Of a stretch of DNA of 64,000 bases, positions 51,807-60,556 are shown in pieces (the first letter of the stretch is position 1; every line of letters starts with the position of its first letter). Below the pieces are notes generated by a model. The model ran no database searches. It was given only the letters and a program-made list of their open reading frames with translations, and had not been told where the DNA came from. This DNA is from Granulicella cerasi (GTDB taxonomy: Bacteria > Acidobacteriota > Terriglobia > Terriglobales > Acidobacteriaceae), in assembly GCF_025685575.1 (NCBI RefSeq), contig NZ_JAGSYD010000002.1, positions 124,001 through 188,000 on the forward strand, read 5' to 3'. A program made the position numbers and the translations under genes.

Positions 51807-53192
51807 CTATTCGCGATACGGCAGAAACACGTTCTCGCATGATGCCGTCGACTTATACGCAACGGGCTTGCCAAGCATCTCCACACCTTCGCCGCTGAAC
51901 GAAAGATTCGTTCCCATCGGCCCAACGCTCACCTTCGTGTAGCGCGCTTTGATCTGCTCAGGCTTCACACCGCGCACCACCACACCATCCAAGGTCAACT
52001 CTGTCACATGATCGGCATTGATGCCTGCGATCTGCACGTCGCCGGGAGTTGTGCTCACGACATTCTGCAAGAGGATGCCCTTGTAATCCGGATACATTGT
52101 GCCCTTCATACCATTACCGTTGAGGTCATCGCGGCTCTTGCCCGTGTAAAACGGCGAGATCGATATGGGTGCAGGAACGTCGCGCATACAGATGTTGCGA
52201 TACGTCACGCCGCGCACATCACCGCCCTTCTGCACGTTGCTCTTGATGCGAATGCCAGTGGTCGTGTGGTCCATCGTCAGCGTGTCCACGAGGATGTCCG
52301 CCTCGTCACGTGCCTCCGAGCCGATCGACATTCCGTGGCCGCTGTAGAAGTGATTGTCGATCACGCTCATGCGGTGAACACTTGCCTTGATCGCGATGTT
52401 GTCATCGCCATCGTTGATCCAGCTCTTCGTCACCAGGATGTTCTGCGACGTGCTCGGATCGATGCCATCCGTATTGCGCGCGTCGGTGCCACGCACCGTA
52501 GGCGTCAGAATATGCACGCCCCACGCGGTGAATCCGTCTGTCTGCGCCACCGTTACATGGAAGTTCGGGGAGTTGTGAAGATGAATGCGATACAACACGA
52601 GCCCATCCGCATGGCTTGCCACGATCAGACGCGGCGCGGAGTACCGGAGGTCCTTCGGCTGTGCCGCACGCGACTGCTGCCACCACGTGTAGGGCTTGCC
52701 CATCACCTGCGATCCGCCGCGACCGTCGATCGCACCATCGCCCATCACCGCAACATTCTTCGCATTCTTCACGCTCAGCAGCGGCTTGCATCCACGCACT
52801 TCCGGCCCCGACACACCGCAGCCTCCTGGCTCAATGTCATAGAGCTTCGGGTCGCGCGAGGCGTAGAGCGTTACCCCTCGCTCGACCACCAACGCGACGT
52901 TCTCGCGCAGTTCCAATGGTCCACTCAGAAACGCTTCGTGGCTCGCATCACCGCGCAGCACGACACTCTTGCCCGCCTCGCAGTGATCCAGCGCCTGCTG
53001 AATGCGTTGAGTGTCCAGCTTCGACTCATCTTCCTCGCGGAGTTCACCGTTCATCGCGTGGAGCGTGGCGTTCAGCACAACACATGCTGGCGGAATTACA
53101 GGTTCGCTAACTTTGCGCGTGTCTTGCGCGTGCGATGCCATGCACATCAGTGCGATGCAGAGCGGCAAACTCGCGATGGTTGCAGTCTTCAT
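51807..53192 (-). CDS. GH28 glycoside hydrolase, exported
   Basis: 461 residues with a signal peptide (MKTATIASLPLCIALMCMASHAQ). Catalytic motifs: NTD at 240-242, DD at 263-264, GHG at 285-287, RIK at 315-317. Compared with the GH28 at 46755 it has an insertion rich in Cys and Gly (EPGGCGVSGPEVRGC, about 121-135), probably a disulfide loop, suggesting a different specificity such as rhamnogalacturonan or exo-cleavage. It lies 8 bases before the CE12 gene in the operon. Confidence 0.92.
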   Translation of the reverse strand: MKTATIASLPLCIALMCMASHAQDTRKVSEPVIPPACVVLNATLHAMNGELREEDESKLDTQRIQQALDHCEAGKSVVLRGDASHEAFLSGPLELRENVALVVERGVTLYASRDPKLYDIEPGGCGVSGPEVRGCKPLLSVKNAKNVAVMGDGAIDGRGGSQVMGKPYTWWQQSRAAQPKDLRYSAPRLIVASHADGLVLYRIHLHNSPNFHVTVAQTDGFTAWGVHILTPTVRGTDARNTDGIDPSTSQNILVTKSWINDGDDNIAIKASVHRMSVIDNHFYSGHGMSIGSEARDEADILVDTLTMDHTTTGIRIKSNVQKGGDVRGVTYRNICMRDVPAPISISPFYTGKSRDDLNGNGMKGTMYPDYKGILLQNVVSTTPGDVQIAGINADHVTELTLDGVVVRGVKPEQIKARYTKVSVGPMGTNLSFSGEGVEMLGKPVAYKSTASCENVFLPYRE

Positions 53193-53214
53193 AGGTCCTC
53201 AATTCTCCAGCAAG

Positions 53215-54195
53215 CTAAGGCAGCTTCGCAGCTTCAACCGGTGCATCCCAATGGTCCGCGCCCGCAAGAAACACCTTCGGCTCATAGCCGGCCGCTTCTT
53301 TCGGCGATAAAGAGCGCGTCCAGGAAGCACGGCCTTGCGTGGCTGCGCCCGGCCCCTTGTTTTCAAACTCCGCGAACGATACCTTCGCCAGCTCAGCGGC
53401 GTTTTGCTTCCATTCTGACCATCCACGCGGATCGAGCGAAACGGGAAGTTCCGTCCTCATCACGACGACACGAGCGTAAGCGCGCCAAGGTCGGCCGAGG
53501 AAGAAGCGCTTGCCTTGAAGGTCGCCCGCAGTCACCCGCGAATCCTTGATCACATATCCGGTGGGCTGCTCTGCGTTGGTCCGCGACTGCGCTGTGAGAT
53601 AGCCAGGACGCAGGATGTGAATCTCGTCGCGATCAAAGACCGCTGTCGCATTGCCGAAGATGAAATCAACTCCGCCCTCGATGTAAGAGTCCACGTAATA
53701 CTGCCGACCGTAGTCGGCAAAAAGCGTGTCCTGGTCTCCGAGGAAACGGCAGCGCTTGAAGATCGCGCGATCGGCGCTTACGGCAATCGCAAGCGCCTGC
53801 CCGGTAGGCCCAGCGGTGTTCTCGAAGGTGATGTTATCCGCGGCGAAATCATCGGCGTTGACCTCAACGGTTTCCGTGAAGAAAGTTCCGCCGCTATGAG
53901 CTGCGTTCATCCCCGCGCTGATGACCACATCAGAAGCGGACTTCCCTTCGCCAAGAAGAACCGTGCGCGCTCGTCGCGGAGAAACCCACACGCGCTCCTT
54001 ATAGACGCCAGGGGCGATGTGAAGAAACAGCTTTCCCTGCGGCCCCACATCAGCGGCGTGATCCAGCGCCATCTGGATCGTTGGAAAATGCGTGGCATCG
54101 ACCTTCGCATTCTGTGCAACGTGAACATGCACATCCTGCGCGAACACTGCGGTCGATGCGAGACACAAAGCGGAAAACATGTGGCGCCACAACAT
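53215..54195 (-). CDS. Pectinesterase (CE8)
   Basis: 326 residues from MLWRHMFSAL with GGAG well placed upstream, and a signal peptide ending AVFAQ. Motifs: GDQDTLF (Asp156), YIEGGVDFIFG (Asp177) and LGRPWRAYA (Arg235). It acts on methylated homogalacturonan outside the cytoplasm. It is not a recent duplicate of the other pectinesterase, as loops and signal peptide differ. It begins 55 bases after the uxaE stop. Confidence 0.93.
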   Translation of the reverse strand: MLWRHMFSALCLASTAVFAQDVHVHVAQNAKVDATHFPTIQMALDHAADVGPQGKLFLHIAPGVYKERVWVSPRRARTVLLGEGKSASDVVISAGMNAAHSGGTFFTETVEVNADDFAADNITFENTAGPTGQALAIAVSADRAIFKRCRFLGDQDTLFADYGRQYYVDSYIEGGVDFIFGNATAVFDRDEIHILRPGYLTAQSRTNAEQPTGYVIKDSRVTAGDLQGKRFFLGRPWRAYARVVVMRTELPVSLDPRGWSEWKQNAAELAKVSFAEFENKGPGAATQGRASWTRSLSPKEAAGYEPKVFLAGADHWDAPVEAAKLP

Positions 54196-54250
54196 ACGAA
54201 ACTCCTTGAGCAGCGATGCGCCTCTGCCAAGACAGAGGCGCACACACCAA

Positions 54251-55498
54251 TTACGGAACGAAGATCGGACGGATGTGGCGCTCGTACAAGTTGCGCGTCA
54301 CATTGCGACCTACAACCTCTTCATTCTGCTCGAGAGCATCGGTGTAGCGCTTGCCCATCTTCGCGGCAATCTTGAAACCAACGTGCAGCAATTGACGGAA
54401 GTCCGGGTTGTACTCGGGCAAATCACCTTCGTGACGAAGCGCGTTCACGAACTGCTCACTCGTCCACGCGTTGACCTCCTCAGGCTTCGGCAGGCGCGCA
54501 GGCTGAATGTCGATCACCGTGGCATAGGGAGCACAAAGCTCTTCCGCATGGTCATACGCTTGCGCATAGACCTCCTTCGCCAACACGAGAGCCTCGCCGC
54601 CGGCTTCGGCGAGGCCGATCAACTCTTCAAGCCATGTGGTGCCGGCGGTCTTCAGATGTACGCCAGCGTTGAACTCAGCCAACGCCTCGCGGATCGGCGC
54701 ATAGATCGAATACTTGTCTGACCCCGAGTGAACGCTGAGCTTCAAGGCCTTCGGCAGATCGTAGCGATCCACCGCGTACGCGATCGTCGCGAGATCTTCG
54801 CGGAATTCTTTGCGGAACTGGTCTACATCGCCAACGTAATCCACGCCCTTATTGAAGCGTCCCGTGAACTTCGGCGCGATGGTCTGGATGGGAACCTTCT
54901 CGTCCGCGATCGCGGCGAGGATGATGAGCAACTCCACGGGCGTCTGCGGATCGTCGGTCTCGTCCATCGACACCTCTGCGACGAAATCTTCGTGCCCCTT
55001 CTTCTCTGCCACCGCGCGGTAGATGCGGCCCGCCTCCTGCACAGCAGCGAGGAACTGCTTGGCGACCTTCTCCACGAAAGCACGGTCCGTTTGGAACGGC
55101 TGATCCACATGAGGGATTGCGATTTCGCCGATCAACTCCGGGTGACGCTCGACGAACTTCGCGATCTCTGCTTCGTCGAATTTCTTTCCGATGTTGTCCG
55201 CAACATCGATGGTGAAGAAGTCGCACGGCTGCACAAAGCGCTCGAAGGTCGCGAGGTTGATGTGGTCCGCGTCCACGAAATATGGCTTCGTCCATCCGAG
55301 CTCTCGCACAGCTTCATCAGCCTTCGTACGCGTTGTCGATGGCTCAGAGCCGATGATCATGTGCTCGCGGTTCGACTTGTTCCATACGGGAACAACCTCT
55401 GCGCCAGCTCTCTCCGCGAGAATGCACGCCTGTAGTTGCGCCTTTGCCTGATGCGCAAAACGATCACCAACACCAACAGAGAACTTAGGGAGCTTCAT
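54251..55498 (-). CDS. uxaE: Tagaturonate epimerase (UxaE) family protein
   Basis: 415 residues from MKLPKFSVGVGDRFAHQAKAQLQA. Recognised from the family-like stretches KSNREHMIIGSEPSTTR, FVDADHINLATFERF, FTIDVADNIGK and LSVHSGSDKYSIY; His and Asp residues within these are candidates for metal binding. UxaE converts D-tagaturonate to D-fructuronate, replacing the two-reductase route for galacturonate catabolism in some bacteria. It is the only intracellular uronate enzyme in the locus; uxaC and later steps must be elsewhere. No signal peptide. Confidence 0.8.
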   Translation of the reverse strand: MKLPKFSVGVGDRFAHQAKAQLQACILAERAGAEVVPVWNKSNREHMIIGSEPSTTRTKADEAVRELGWTKPYFVDADHINLATFERFVQPCDFFTIDVADNIGKKFDEAEIAKFVERHPELIGEIAIPHVDQPFQTDRAFVEKVAKQFLAAVQEAGRIYRAVAEKKGHEDFVAEVSMDETDDPQTPVELLIILAAIADEKVPIQTIAPKFTGRFNKGVDYVGDVDQFRKEFREDLATIAYAVDRYDLPKALKLSVHSGSDKYSIYAPIREALAEFNAGVHLKTAGTTWLEELIGLAEAGGEALVLAKEVYAQAYDHAEELCAPYATVIDIQPARLPKPEEVNAWTSEQFVNALRHEGDLPEYNPDFRQLLHVGFKIAAKMGKRYTDALEQNEEVVGRNVTRNLYERHIRPIFVP

Positions 55499-55555
55499 CA
55501 AAACATACCTTTCACAAGAGCTACTTGTTGAAGAGAAACAAGGGTTACAAAGAGC

Positions 55556-55591
55556 GCCTGTCGCCGTGCCATACGGCACACGGCGACAGGC
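55556..55591 (-). terminator. Hairpin between the TonB receptor and uxaE
   Basis: 13-bp perfect arms GCCTGTCGCCGTG / CACGGCGACAGGC enclose a 10-nt loop, 10 bases after the receptor stop. It could attenuate read-through so that the receptor is made in excess of the enzymes downstream. Confidence 0.75.
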
Positions 55592-55600
55592 CCCGATCGT

Positions 55601-58600
55601 CTAGAACCGGAAGAATCCCGAGAACTGGTAGACGCGTGGCTGGTTGGCCTGCGAGCTGATCAAACCGAACGTGGTTGCCGTCGGATCAGTGCTCGGAGCC
55701 GTGTACACCGGGTGGTTGAGTACGTTGATGGCTTCAGCGCGGAACTGCAGGGTGCCGAACTTGTAGACACCAAACTGGCGCTGAAGACCCACGTCCATCT
55801 GGTTGAGGTTGTCTGCACGCAGCGTGTTGTAGCGCAGCGCCGAGGTACGGATCTGGTAGCTGCCCGGGAAGGCCAGCGAACAGATACCCGTCGCAGCGTT
55901 GTAGGTCACTGACGTAGTACTGCACGTAACAGCCTGGTTCTTGGCAGATGTGTTCGAAGCAGACTGCAGCCAGTTCGAGGTGTTGAACCAGTAGCCCTGC
56001 GCGGCATACGAAGCGTTCTTGCCGATGCTGTTCTTGTAGTCCGAACGCGACCAGTGGCTGTTGCCGGGGTTGTCGCCACCATAGTACGGATCGTTGCCCG
56101 TGAAGGTCAGCGGAGCGCCGCTCTGGATCTGGTAGACGCCCTGCACCTGCCATCCACCAACGATCTGCGCGACGATGCCGCGGCTGTCACCCAGCCACTT
56201 GCGTCCGTGGCCCCACGGCAGCATGTAGATGGCGCTCGTCGCCAGGCGCAGGGGACGGTCGTTCGCCGAAACGCCGTACCAGGGCTTCGTATCCGACGTA
56301 TTCAGGAACGTCGTAGCGTCTGTCGTGCGCGACCACGTGAACGCAGCGGTCATTGAAAGCCCCGAGCTGAAGCGCTTCTGCACCATGGCCTGCAGCGAGT
56401 GATACATCGACATGCCGTCGGTCGTGTACGCGTTCACGCTCCCGTACTCCGCAAAGGGGCGAAGGAAGTTGTAGACGTAAGTCGTCGAGCTGCCGAGGTT
56501 GTTCACCGCGCCCGACGGCAGGATCCCGTAGAACGGATTCGTCACCGTCTGTGTGAGCGCCGTGTTATTGCCATAGTCATACGCGTTCTGCACGGTCGAG
56601 AGGTTCTGGCGGTAGACAGCGTTGTACTCGCGACCACCGCTGTTCGTGCCTGAGGACGACTGTCCCACCGGCAGGTGAACACCGTGGTTTCCTACGTAAT
56701 CAATCGACGCAATGAACTGGCCGAACTGACGCTGCACACCGAAGCTCCAACGCTGGTTGTACGGCGTGTGCGGGTTCGACTGCAGGAATTGAACGTTCTG
56801 CCCGAGCGCCGTCGAAGTGCCCAGCGTGTTTCCCGTCACCGCGGTCAGGCCGCCGGGGAACGGGTTGGCAAGCGTTGACGTAATCGTCTGCGTTGCCGTC
56901 TTCGTGTTGTAGCTCGGCGCAGTCACGTTCGTCACCTGCGAGTAGCCTTGCTGCGGCACCAGGAAGGTTGTCGTCGAACCCGTATTACCGCCCGACATGT
57001 AGTAGCTGTTCAGCGAGTCGAAGAAGATGCCGTAACCGCCGCGCAACACCGTCTTCGAGTCTGCCGCGTAAGCAAACCCTACGCGCGGGCTGTACTGGTT
57101 GATCGGTGAGTTATATGGATTCTTACCGTAGCCGTTCGTATTCGCGAAGACGAATCCACCAAGCGGATTGATCGACGCGGGCAGCAGAGCATTCGTGCCG
57201 GCGGTCTTCGTGGCGTAGATCGATGCTGCCGAGGTAGCGGAGTTCGTCGCGGTGGTATTGAAGTACACCGCTTCCTTGCCGTTACGTTCTGCCATCGGCG
57301 TTTCATACTCCCAGCGCAGACCGACGTTCACGGTGAGCTTCGAGGTCAGGCGCCAGTCATCCTGGAGGAAGCCTGCATAGTAATCCGACCTCACGGCGAA
57401 GTCCGAGTTCTGCGTCTGCGAACCGCTCGTAAGCAGACCCTCCTCGAGCATCGCGACCGAGTAACCAAGGCTGCCGACAGAGTTCTTTGTGCTGTAGGTC
57501 TGCGTCATCCAGTTACCGTCGACCTTGTAAGCGCCCTGTTCGCCCGAACTCGAAACACCGTTGGTCAGATAGCGGCGATACTCTCCGCCGTAACGTAACA
57601 GGTGCTTACCCTTCTGCGTCGACACCGATACGTTGCCCATCCAGATGTCGTCCTCCGAGGCCGCGCCTGTAGCAGTGGATGCCGAGGTGTATCCCGTGAG
57701 GTCGATGCGAGGAAGCGACTGCGCCGAGGTCGGCAGGCCGTCTACGAGGTACGAAGGCATGCCGATCGTCGTCGGCGAAACCTGGCCCTGATCGAGCGGT
57801 GCCGAGTTTGTCGTGAAGCGCGTGTACGAAAGGATGGCGCTGATGGCAGTCGCGGGTGTGAGCGCGATGGTATAGCCGAACGCAACACCGCGATTCTCAT
57901 AGTCCAAACTCGTGCCGCTCACGCTGCCGAACCACATGTTCTTCTTCTGCTGACGATGGCTGGTCAAGAGGCGCAGGTACATGTTCTGCCGCTGGTCGAT
58001 CGTGTAGTCGAATCGCCCAAGCACCGCGTAGTAATTGTCCGGCTCTACCCCGGCGTAGTAGTAGTTGTTGACGTCCGAGTTCGCCGATCCCGCGTTCGGA
58101 TTCGGGTAGTACTTGAAGAGCGCCGTGGCGATCGGGCTCACGCTCGCCACCTTGTTGCCTACGAGGCACTTGCGCACGCCCGTCGTACCCGCCGTCGAGA
58201 ACGGATCGAACAACTGATACTTGTTCACCGTGCCCGTCAGCGTGGTCGAAGTCGTACCGCATTGCGTTGCGCCTGCGGTGGTGTCCTGCCCCAGCAGCGC
58301 GGAGAAATCACCACCGCGCTCGGCCAGCGTCGGTACTGAAAGCTGAGTCGGATTCGGCGTGCCCTGACGGCTATGCTCGTAGCCACCGAAGAAGAAAAGC
58401 TTGTCGCGCAACAGTGGACCACCTACGCCAAAGCCTTCACGCACAAACGTCGGCTTGGAGTTGGTCTTGTTCGCATCCGTGACGGGTTGCCAGCTGTTCG
58501 CGTTGATCTTCGGGTTCTGATAGTACGCAAAGAGCGAACCATGCAGACGGTTGGTTCCGGCCTTCGTCTGCGTGTTCACAAAGCCGCCCGAGGAGTGGCC

Positions 58601-59296
58601 CTGCGTCGCGTCGTACGTCGCCGTGCTCACGCGATACTGCGACACGAACTCCGTGGAGGGCGTAAAGGCCGAGTAGCGAACGCGATTGTCCGGCGCGCCA
58701 TCGAGTTTGTAGTCTAGCGAGTTCAACGAAGAGCCGTTGACCGACACCGTTGCCGTGCCGCTGTCATACACGTGGATGTTCGGGTTCACGCCCGAGATCG
58801 TGATGCCCGGCGTGAGGAATTCCAGCGCGAACGGGTTGCCGTAGATCAATGGCAGGTCCGTGATCGACTTCTGCTCGATCGTCATGCCTAGCTCAGCATT
58901 CGTCGTGTTCAACGTCTGCGCGTCCGCCTCGACAGTGACCTCGCTCTTCGCGCTACCAACGAGCAGCGACGCATCCACCTGAATGCGCGTGCCTACGTCC
59001 ACGACAACGTGCTGTGCCTTGAAGCCTTCGAAACCCGGCGCGCTCACCTGCACCGTGTAACGCCCGGCGATCATAGGAGGAACGTTATAGTCGCCCGCAT
59101 CGTTACTCGTCGTGGAAGTCACCACGCCGGTCTCTTCGTTCGTGATCGTCACGGTTGCACCGCTGACGACCGCTCCATTCTTGTCCGTCACGCGTCCCAG
59201 CAGCGCACCACGGTCGCCCTGAGCATGCATCATCGGAACCGCCACTAAACACACACCCAGAACGCTCGCCTGGGTCATTTTTCTAAACATCTTCAT
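55601..59296 (-). CDS. Oar-like TonB-dependent receptor with carboxypeptidase-regulatory domain
   Basis: 1,231 residues. Signal peptide (ending PMMHAQ), then an N-terminal carboxypeptidase-regulatory-like domain (GRVTDKNGAVVSGATVTITNEETG, about 33-125), a plug domain (INVYxSGTATVSVNGSSLNSLDYKLDG-like region near 180-210), and a large beta-barrel ending in FRF with the terminal aromatic needed for outer-membrane insertion. This architecture is typical of the large acidobacterial receptor family. Position at the head of the pectin operon suggests uptake or binding of pectic oligosaccharides; the ligand is inferred from context only. Confidence 0.92.
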   Translation of the reverse strand: MKMFRKMTQASVLGVCLVAVPMMHAQGDRGALLGRVTDKNGAVVSGATVTITNEETGVVTSTTSNDAGDYNVPPMIAGRYTVQVSAPGFEGFKAQHVVVDVGTRIQVDASLLVGSAKSEVTVEADAQTLNTTNAELGMTIEQKSITDLPLIYGNPFALEFLTPGITISGVNPNIHVYDSGTATVSVNGSSLNSLDYKLDGAPDNRVRYSAFTPSTEFVSQYRVSTATYDATQGHSSGGFVNTQTKAGTNRLHGSLFAYYQNPKINANSWQPVTDANKTNSKPTFVREGFGVGGPLLRDKLFFFGGYEHSRQGTPNPTQLSVPTLAERGGDFSALLGQDTTAGATQCGTTSTTLTGTVNKYQLFDPFSTAGTTGVRKCLVGNKVASVSPIATALFKYYPNPNAGSANSDVNNYYYAGVEPDNYYAVLGRFDYTIDQRQNMYLRLLTSHRQQKKNMWFGSVSGTSLDYENRGVAFGYTIALTPATAISAILSYTRFTTNSAPLDQGQVSPTTIGMPSYLVDGLPTSAQSLPRIDLTGYTSASTATGAASEDDIWMGNVSVSTQKGKHLLRYGGEYRRYLTNGVSSSGEQGAYKVDGNWMTQTYSTKNSVGSLGYSVAMLEEGLLTSGSQTQNSDFAVRSDYYAGFLQDDWRLTSKLTVNVGLRWEYETPMAERNGKEAVYFNTTATNSATSAASIYATKTAGTNALLPASINPLGGFVFANTNGYGKNPYNSPINQYSPRVGFAYAADSKTVLRGGYGIFFDSLNSYYMSGGNTGSTTTFLVPQQGYSQVTNVTAPSYNTKTATQTITSTLANPFPGGLTAVTGNTLGTSTALGQNVQFLQSNPHTPYNQRWSFGVQRQFGQFIASIDYVGNHGVHLPVGQSSSGTNSGGREYNAVYRQNLSTVQNAYDYGNNTALTQTVTNPFYGILPSGAVNNLGSSTTYVYNFLRPFAEYGSVNAYTTDGMSMYHSLQAMVQKRFSSGLSMTAAFTWSRTTDATTFLNTSDTKPWYGVSANDRPLRLATSAIYMLPWGHGRKWLGDSRGIVAQIVGGWQVQGVYQIQSGAPLTFTGNDPYYGGDNPGNSHWSRSDYKNSIGKNASYAAQGYWFNTSNWLQSASNTSAKNQAVTCSTTSVTYNAATGICSLAFPGSYQIRTSALRYNTLRADNLNQMDVGLQRQFGVYKFGTLQFRAEAINVLNHPVYTAPSTDPTATTFGLISSQANQPRVYQFSGFFRF

Positions 59297-59333
59297 TTCG
59301 CTGCCAGCCTCATCGGGCTTCTGCGGTCACTTT

Positions 59334-59349
59334 ATCAAAACGTTTCGAT
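59334..59349 (-). promoter_or_regulatory. LacI-type operator before the TonB receptor
   Basis: ATCAAAACGTTTCGAT is a palindrome centred on CG with six of seven pairs matched. It lies 38 bases before the receptor start and about 30 bases downstream of the predicted transcription start, a position suited to repression. Its ATCGAAACG half-site recurs at the GH28 promoter. Confidence 0.75.
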
Positions 59350-59387
59350 AGAGCGACGGCGAAACCACACCTTTGGAACCGCGACAG

Positions 59388-59417
59388 AACATAATCGGCT
59401 CGAAATGCGGTCGTCAA
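59388..59417 (-). promoter_or_regulatory. Promoter of the TonB receptor
   Basis: On the minus strand TTGACG (59412-59417), an 18-nt spacer and TATGTT (59388-59393). Spacing and -35 are identical to the GH28 promoter at 48069-48098. The rest of the 321-base gap to hpnK holds no recognised gene. Confidence 0.6.
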
Positions 59418-59617
59418 GCAAATAATGCAAAGATTTTTTCCACCATGAGATGCTCCAAGAAGACGGCTTCTGCAACGCGCATCGAAGCGTTTTTATGCAA
59501 TCCATTACATGGCTCATTCAAGCGCATGATCCTCTCTTGTTTGCCTGCGCTTATGCCCGCACTCAACGGTACGATACGATCACGAAGGCGTTGCGTCGTC
59601 GCACGTCATGACCCTCT

Positions 59618-60541
59618 ATGTCGAAGCGCCTCATTCTCAATGCCGATGACTTCGGCCTGACTCACGGGATCAATCGCGCCGTGGAAGAGCTGCACCAGGC
59701 AGGCGCGTTGACCTCCGCAACGCTTATGGCCAACGGCCCGGCGTTCGAGGACGCGGTTGAGATCGCCCAGCGTAACCCGGGTCTCGGCATCGGCTGCCAC
59801 GTCGTCCTTACCGACGGCATTCCCGTCTCGCACCCTGCGGACATCCCTACCCTGCTCGGCCCCGACGGCAAGACCTTCCGCTCCTCGTTGGTCGACTTCC
59901 TGCTTGCCGTGCTGCGCGGCCGCGTCTCTGAGCGGGACATCGCCCGTGAAGCCCATGCGCAGATCACCAAGTTGCAACGCGCTGGACTCGACCTCACGCA
60001 TGTCGACACCCACAAGCACACGCATACCCTGCCCGGCGTCGCGCGTCCCCTGCTCTTTGTGGCCGAACGCTGCCGCATCGGCGCGATCCGCAGCCCCTTT
60101 GAGCAGTCGTGGTCGCTTGCGGTCGCTCATGCCGACCCCGTTCGTCGCCTGCAGGTACGCCTGTTGCAGCATCTGCGCAAGCGCTTCGAGGCCCTGCCAC
60201 AGGTTCGCCAAGGCATTGTCGCGACCAGCGACGGAACGCTCGGCATCTCCGCCACAGGCAGGCTCAACCACGAAACGCTGGCGCGCCTGATGGAGACGAT
60301 GCCCGACGGCACCTGGGAACTGGTCTGCCACCCTGGCTACAACGACCGCGACCTCGACGCCGTCACTACGCGTCTGCGGGCCTCGCGCGAAGTGGAGCGG
60401 AACGCCCTGCTCGCCACATTTGCCGACGAGAAGAATCCTCCGCACGCGCATCTCATCCATTACGGAGCGATCGGGCCTTTCGCGCGCTTGCGCGAGGTCA
60501 ACCAGTTTGAGCCGAACAACGGCCACGAAACCTTCGTCTAA
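59618..60541 (+). CDS. ChbG/HpnK (YdjC)-family deacetylase
   Basis: 307 residues. NADDFGLTHGINRAV has the metal-binding Asp of the family, HVDTHKHTH the His ligands, and CHPGYND the later motif. HpnK removes acetyl from N-acetylglucosaminyl-bacteriohopanetetrol; ChbG acts on chitobiose. The hpnI gene at 10020 supports HpnK. However, the gene directly precedes bshA by 15 bases, so a role in deacetylating the BshA product or another GlcNAc conjugate is also conceivable. Confidence 0.82.
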   Translation: MSKRLILNADDFGLTHGINRAVEELHQAGALTSATLMANGPAFEDAVEIAQRNPGLGIGCHVVLTDGIPVSHPADIPTLLGPDGKTFRSSLVDFLLAVLRGRVSERDIAREAHAQITKLQRAGLDLTHVDTHKHTHTLPGVARPLLFVAERCRIGAIRSPFEQSWSLAVAHADPVRRLQVRLLQHLRKRFEALPQVRQGIVATSDGTLGISATGRLNHETLARLMETMPDGTWELVCHPGYNDRDLDAVTTRLRASREVERNALLATFADEKNPPHAHLIHYGAIGPFARLREVNQFEPNNGHETFV

Positions 60542-60556
60542 AAGGACACGACGCCC

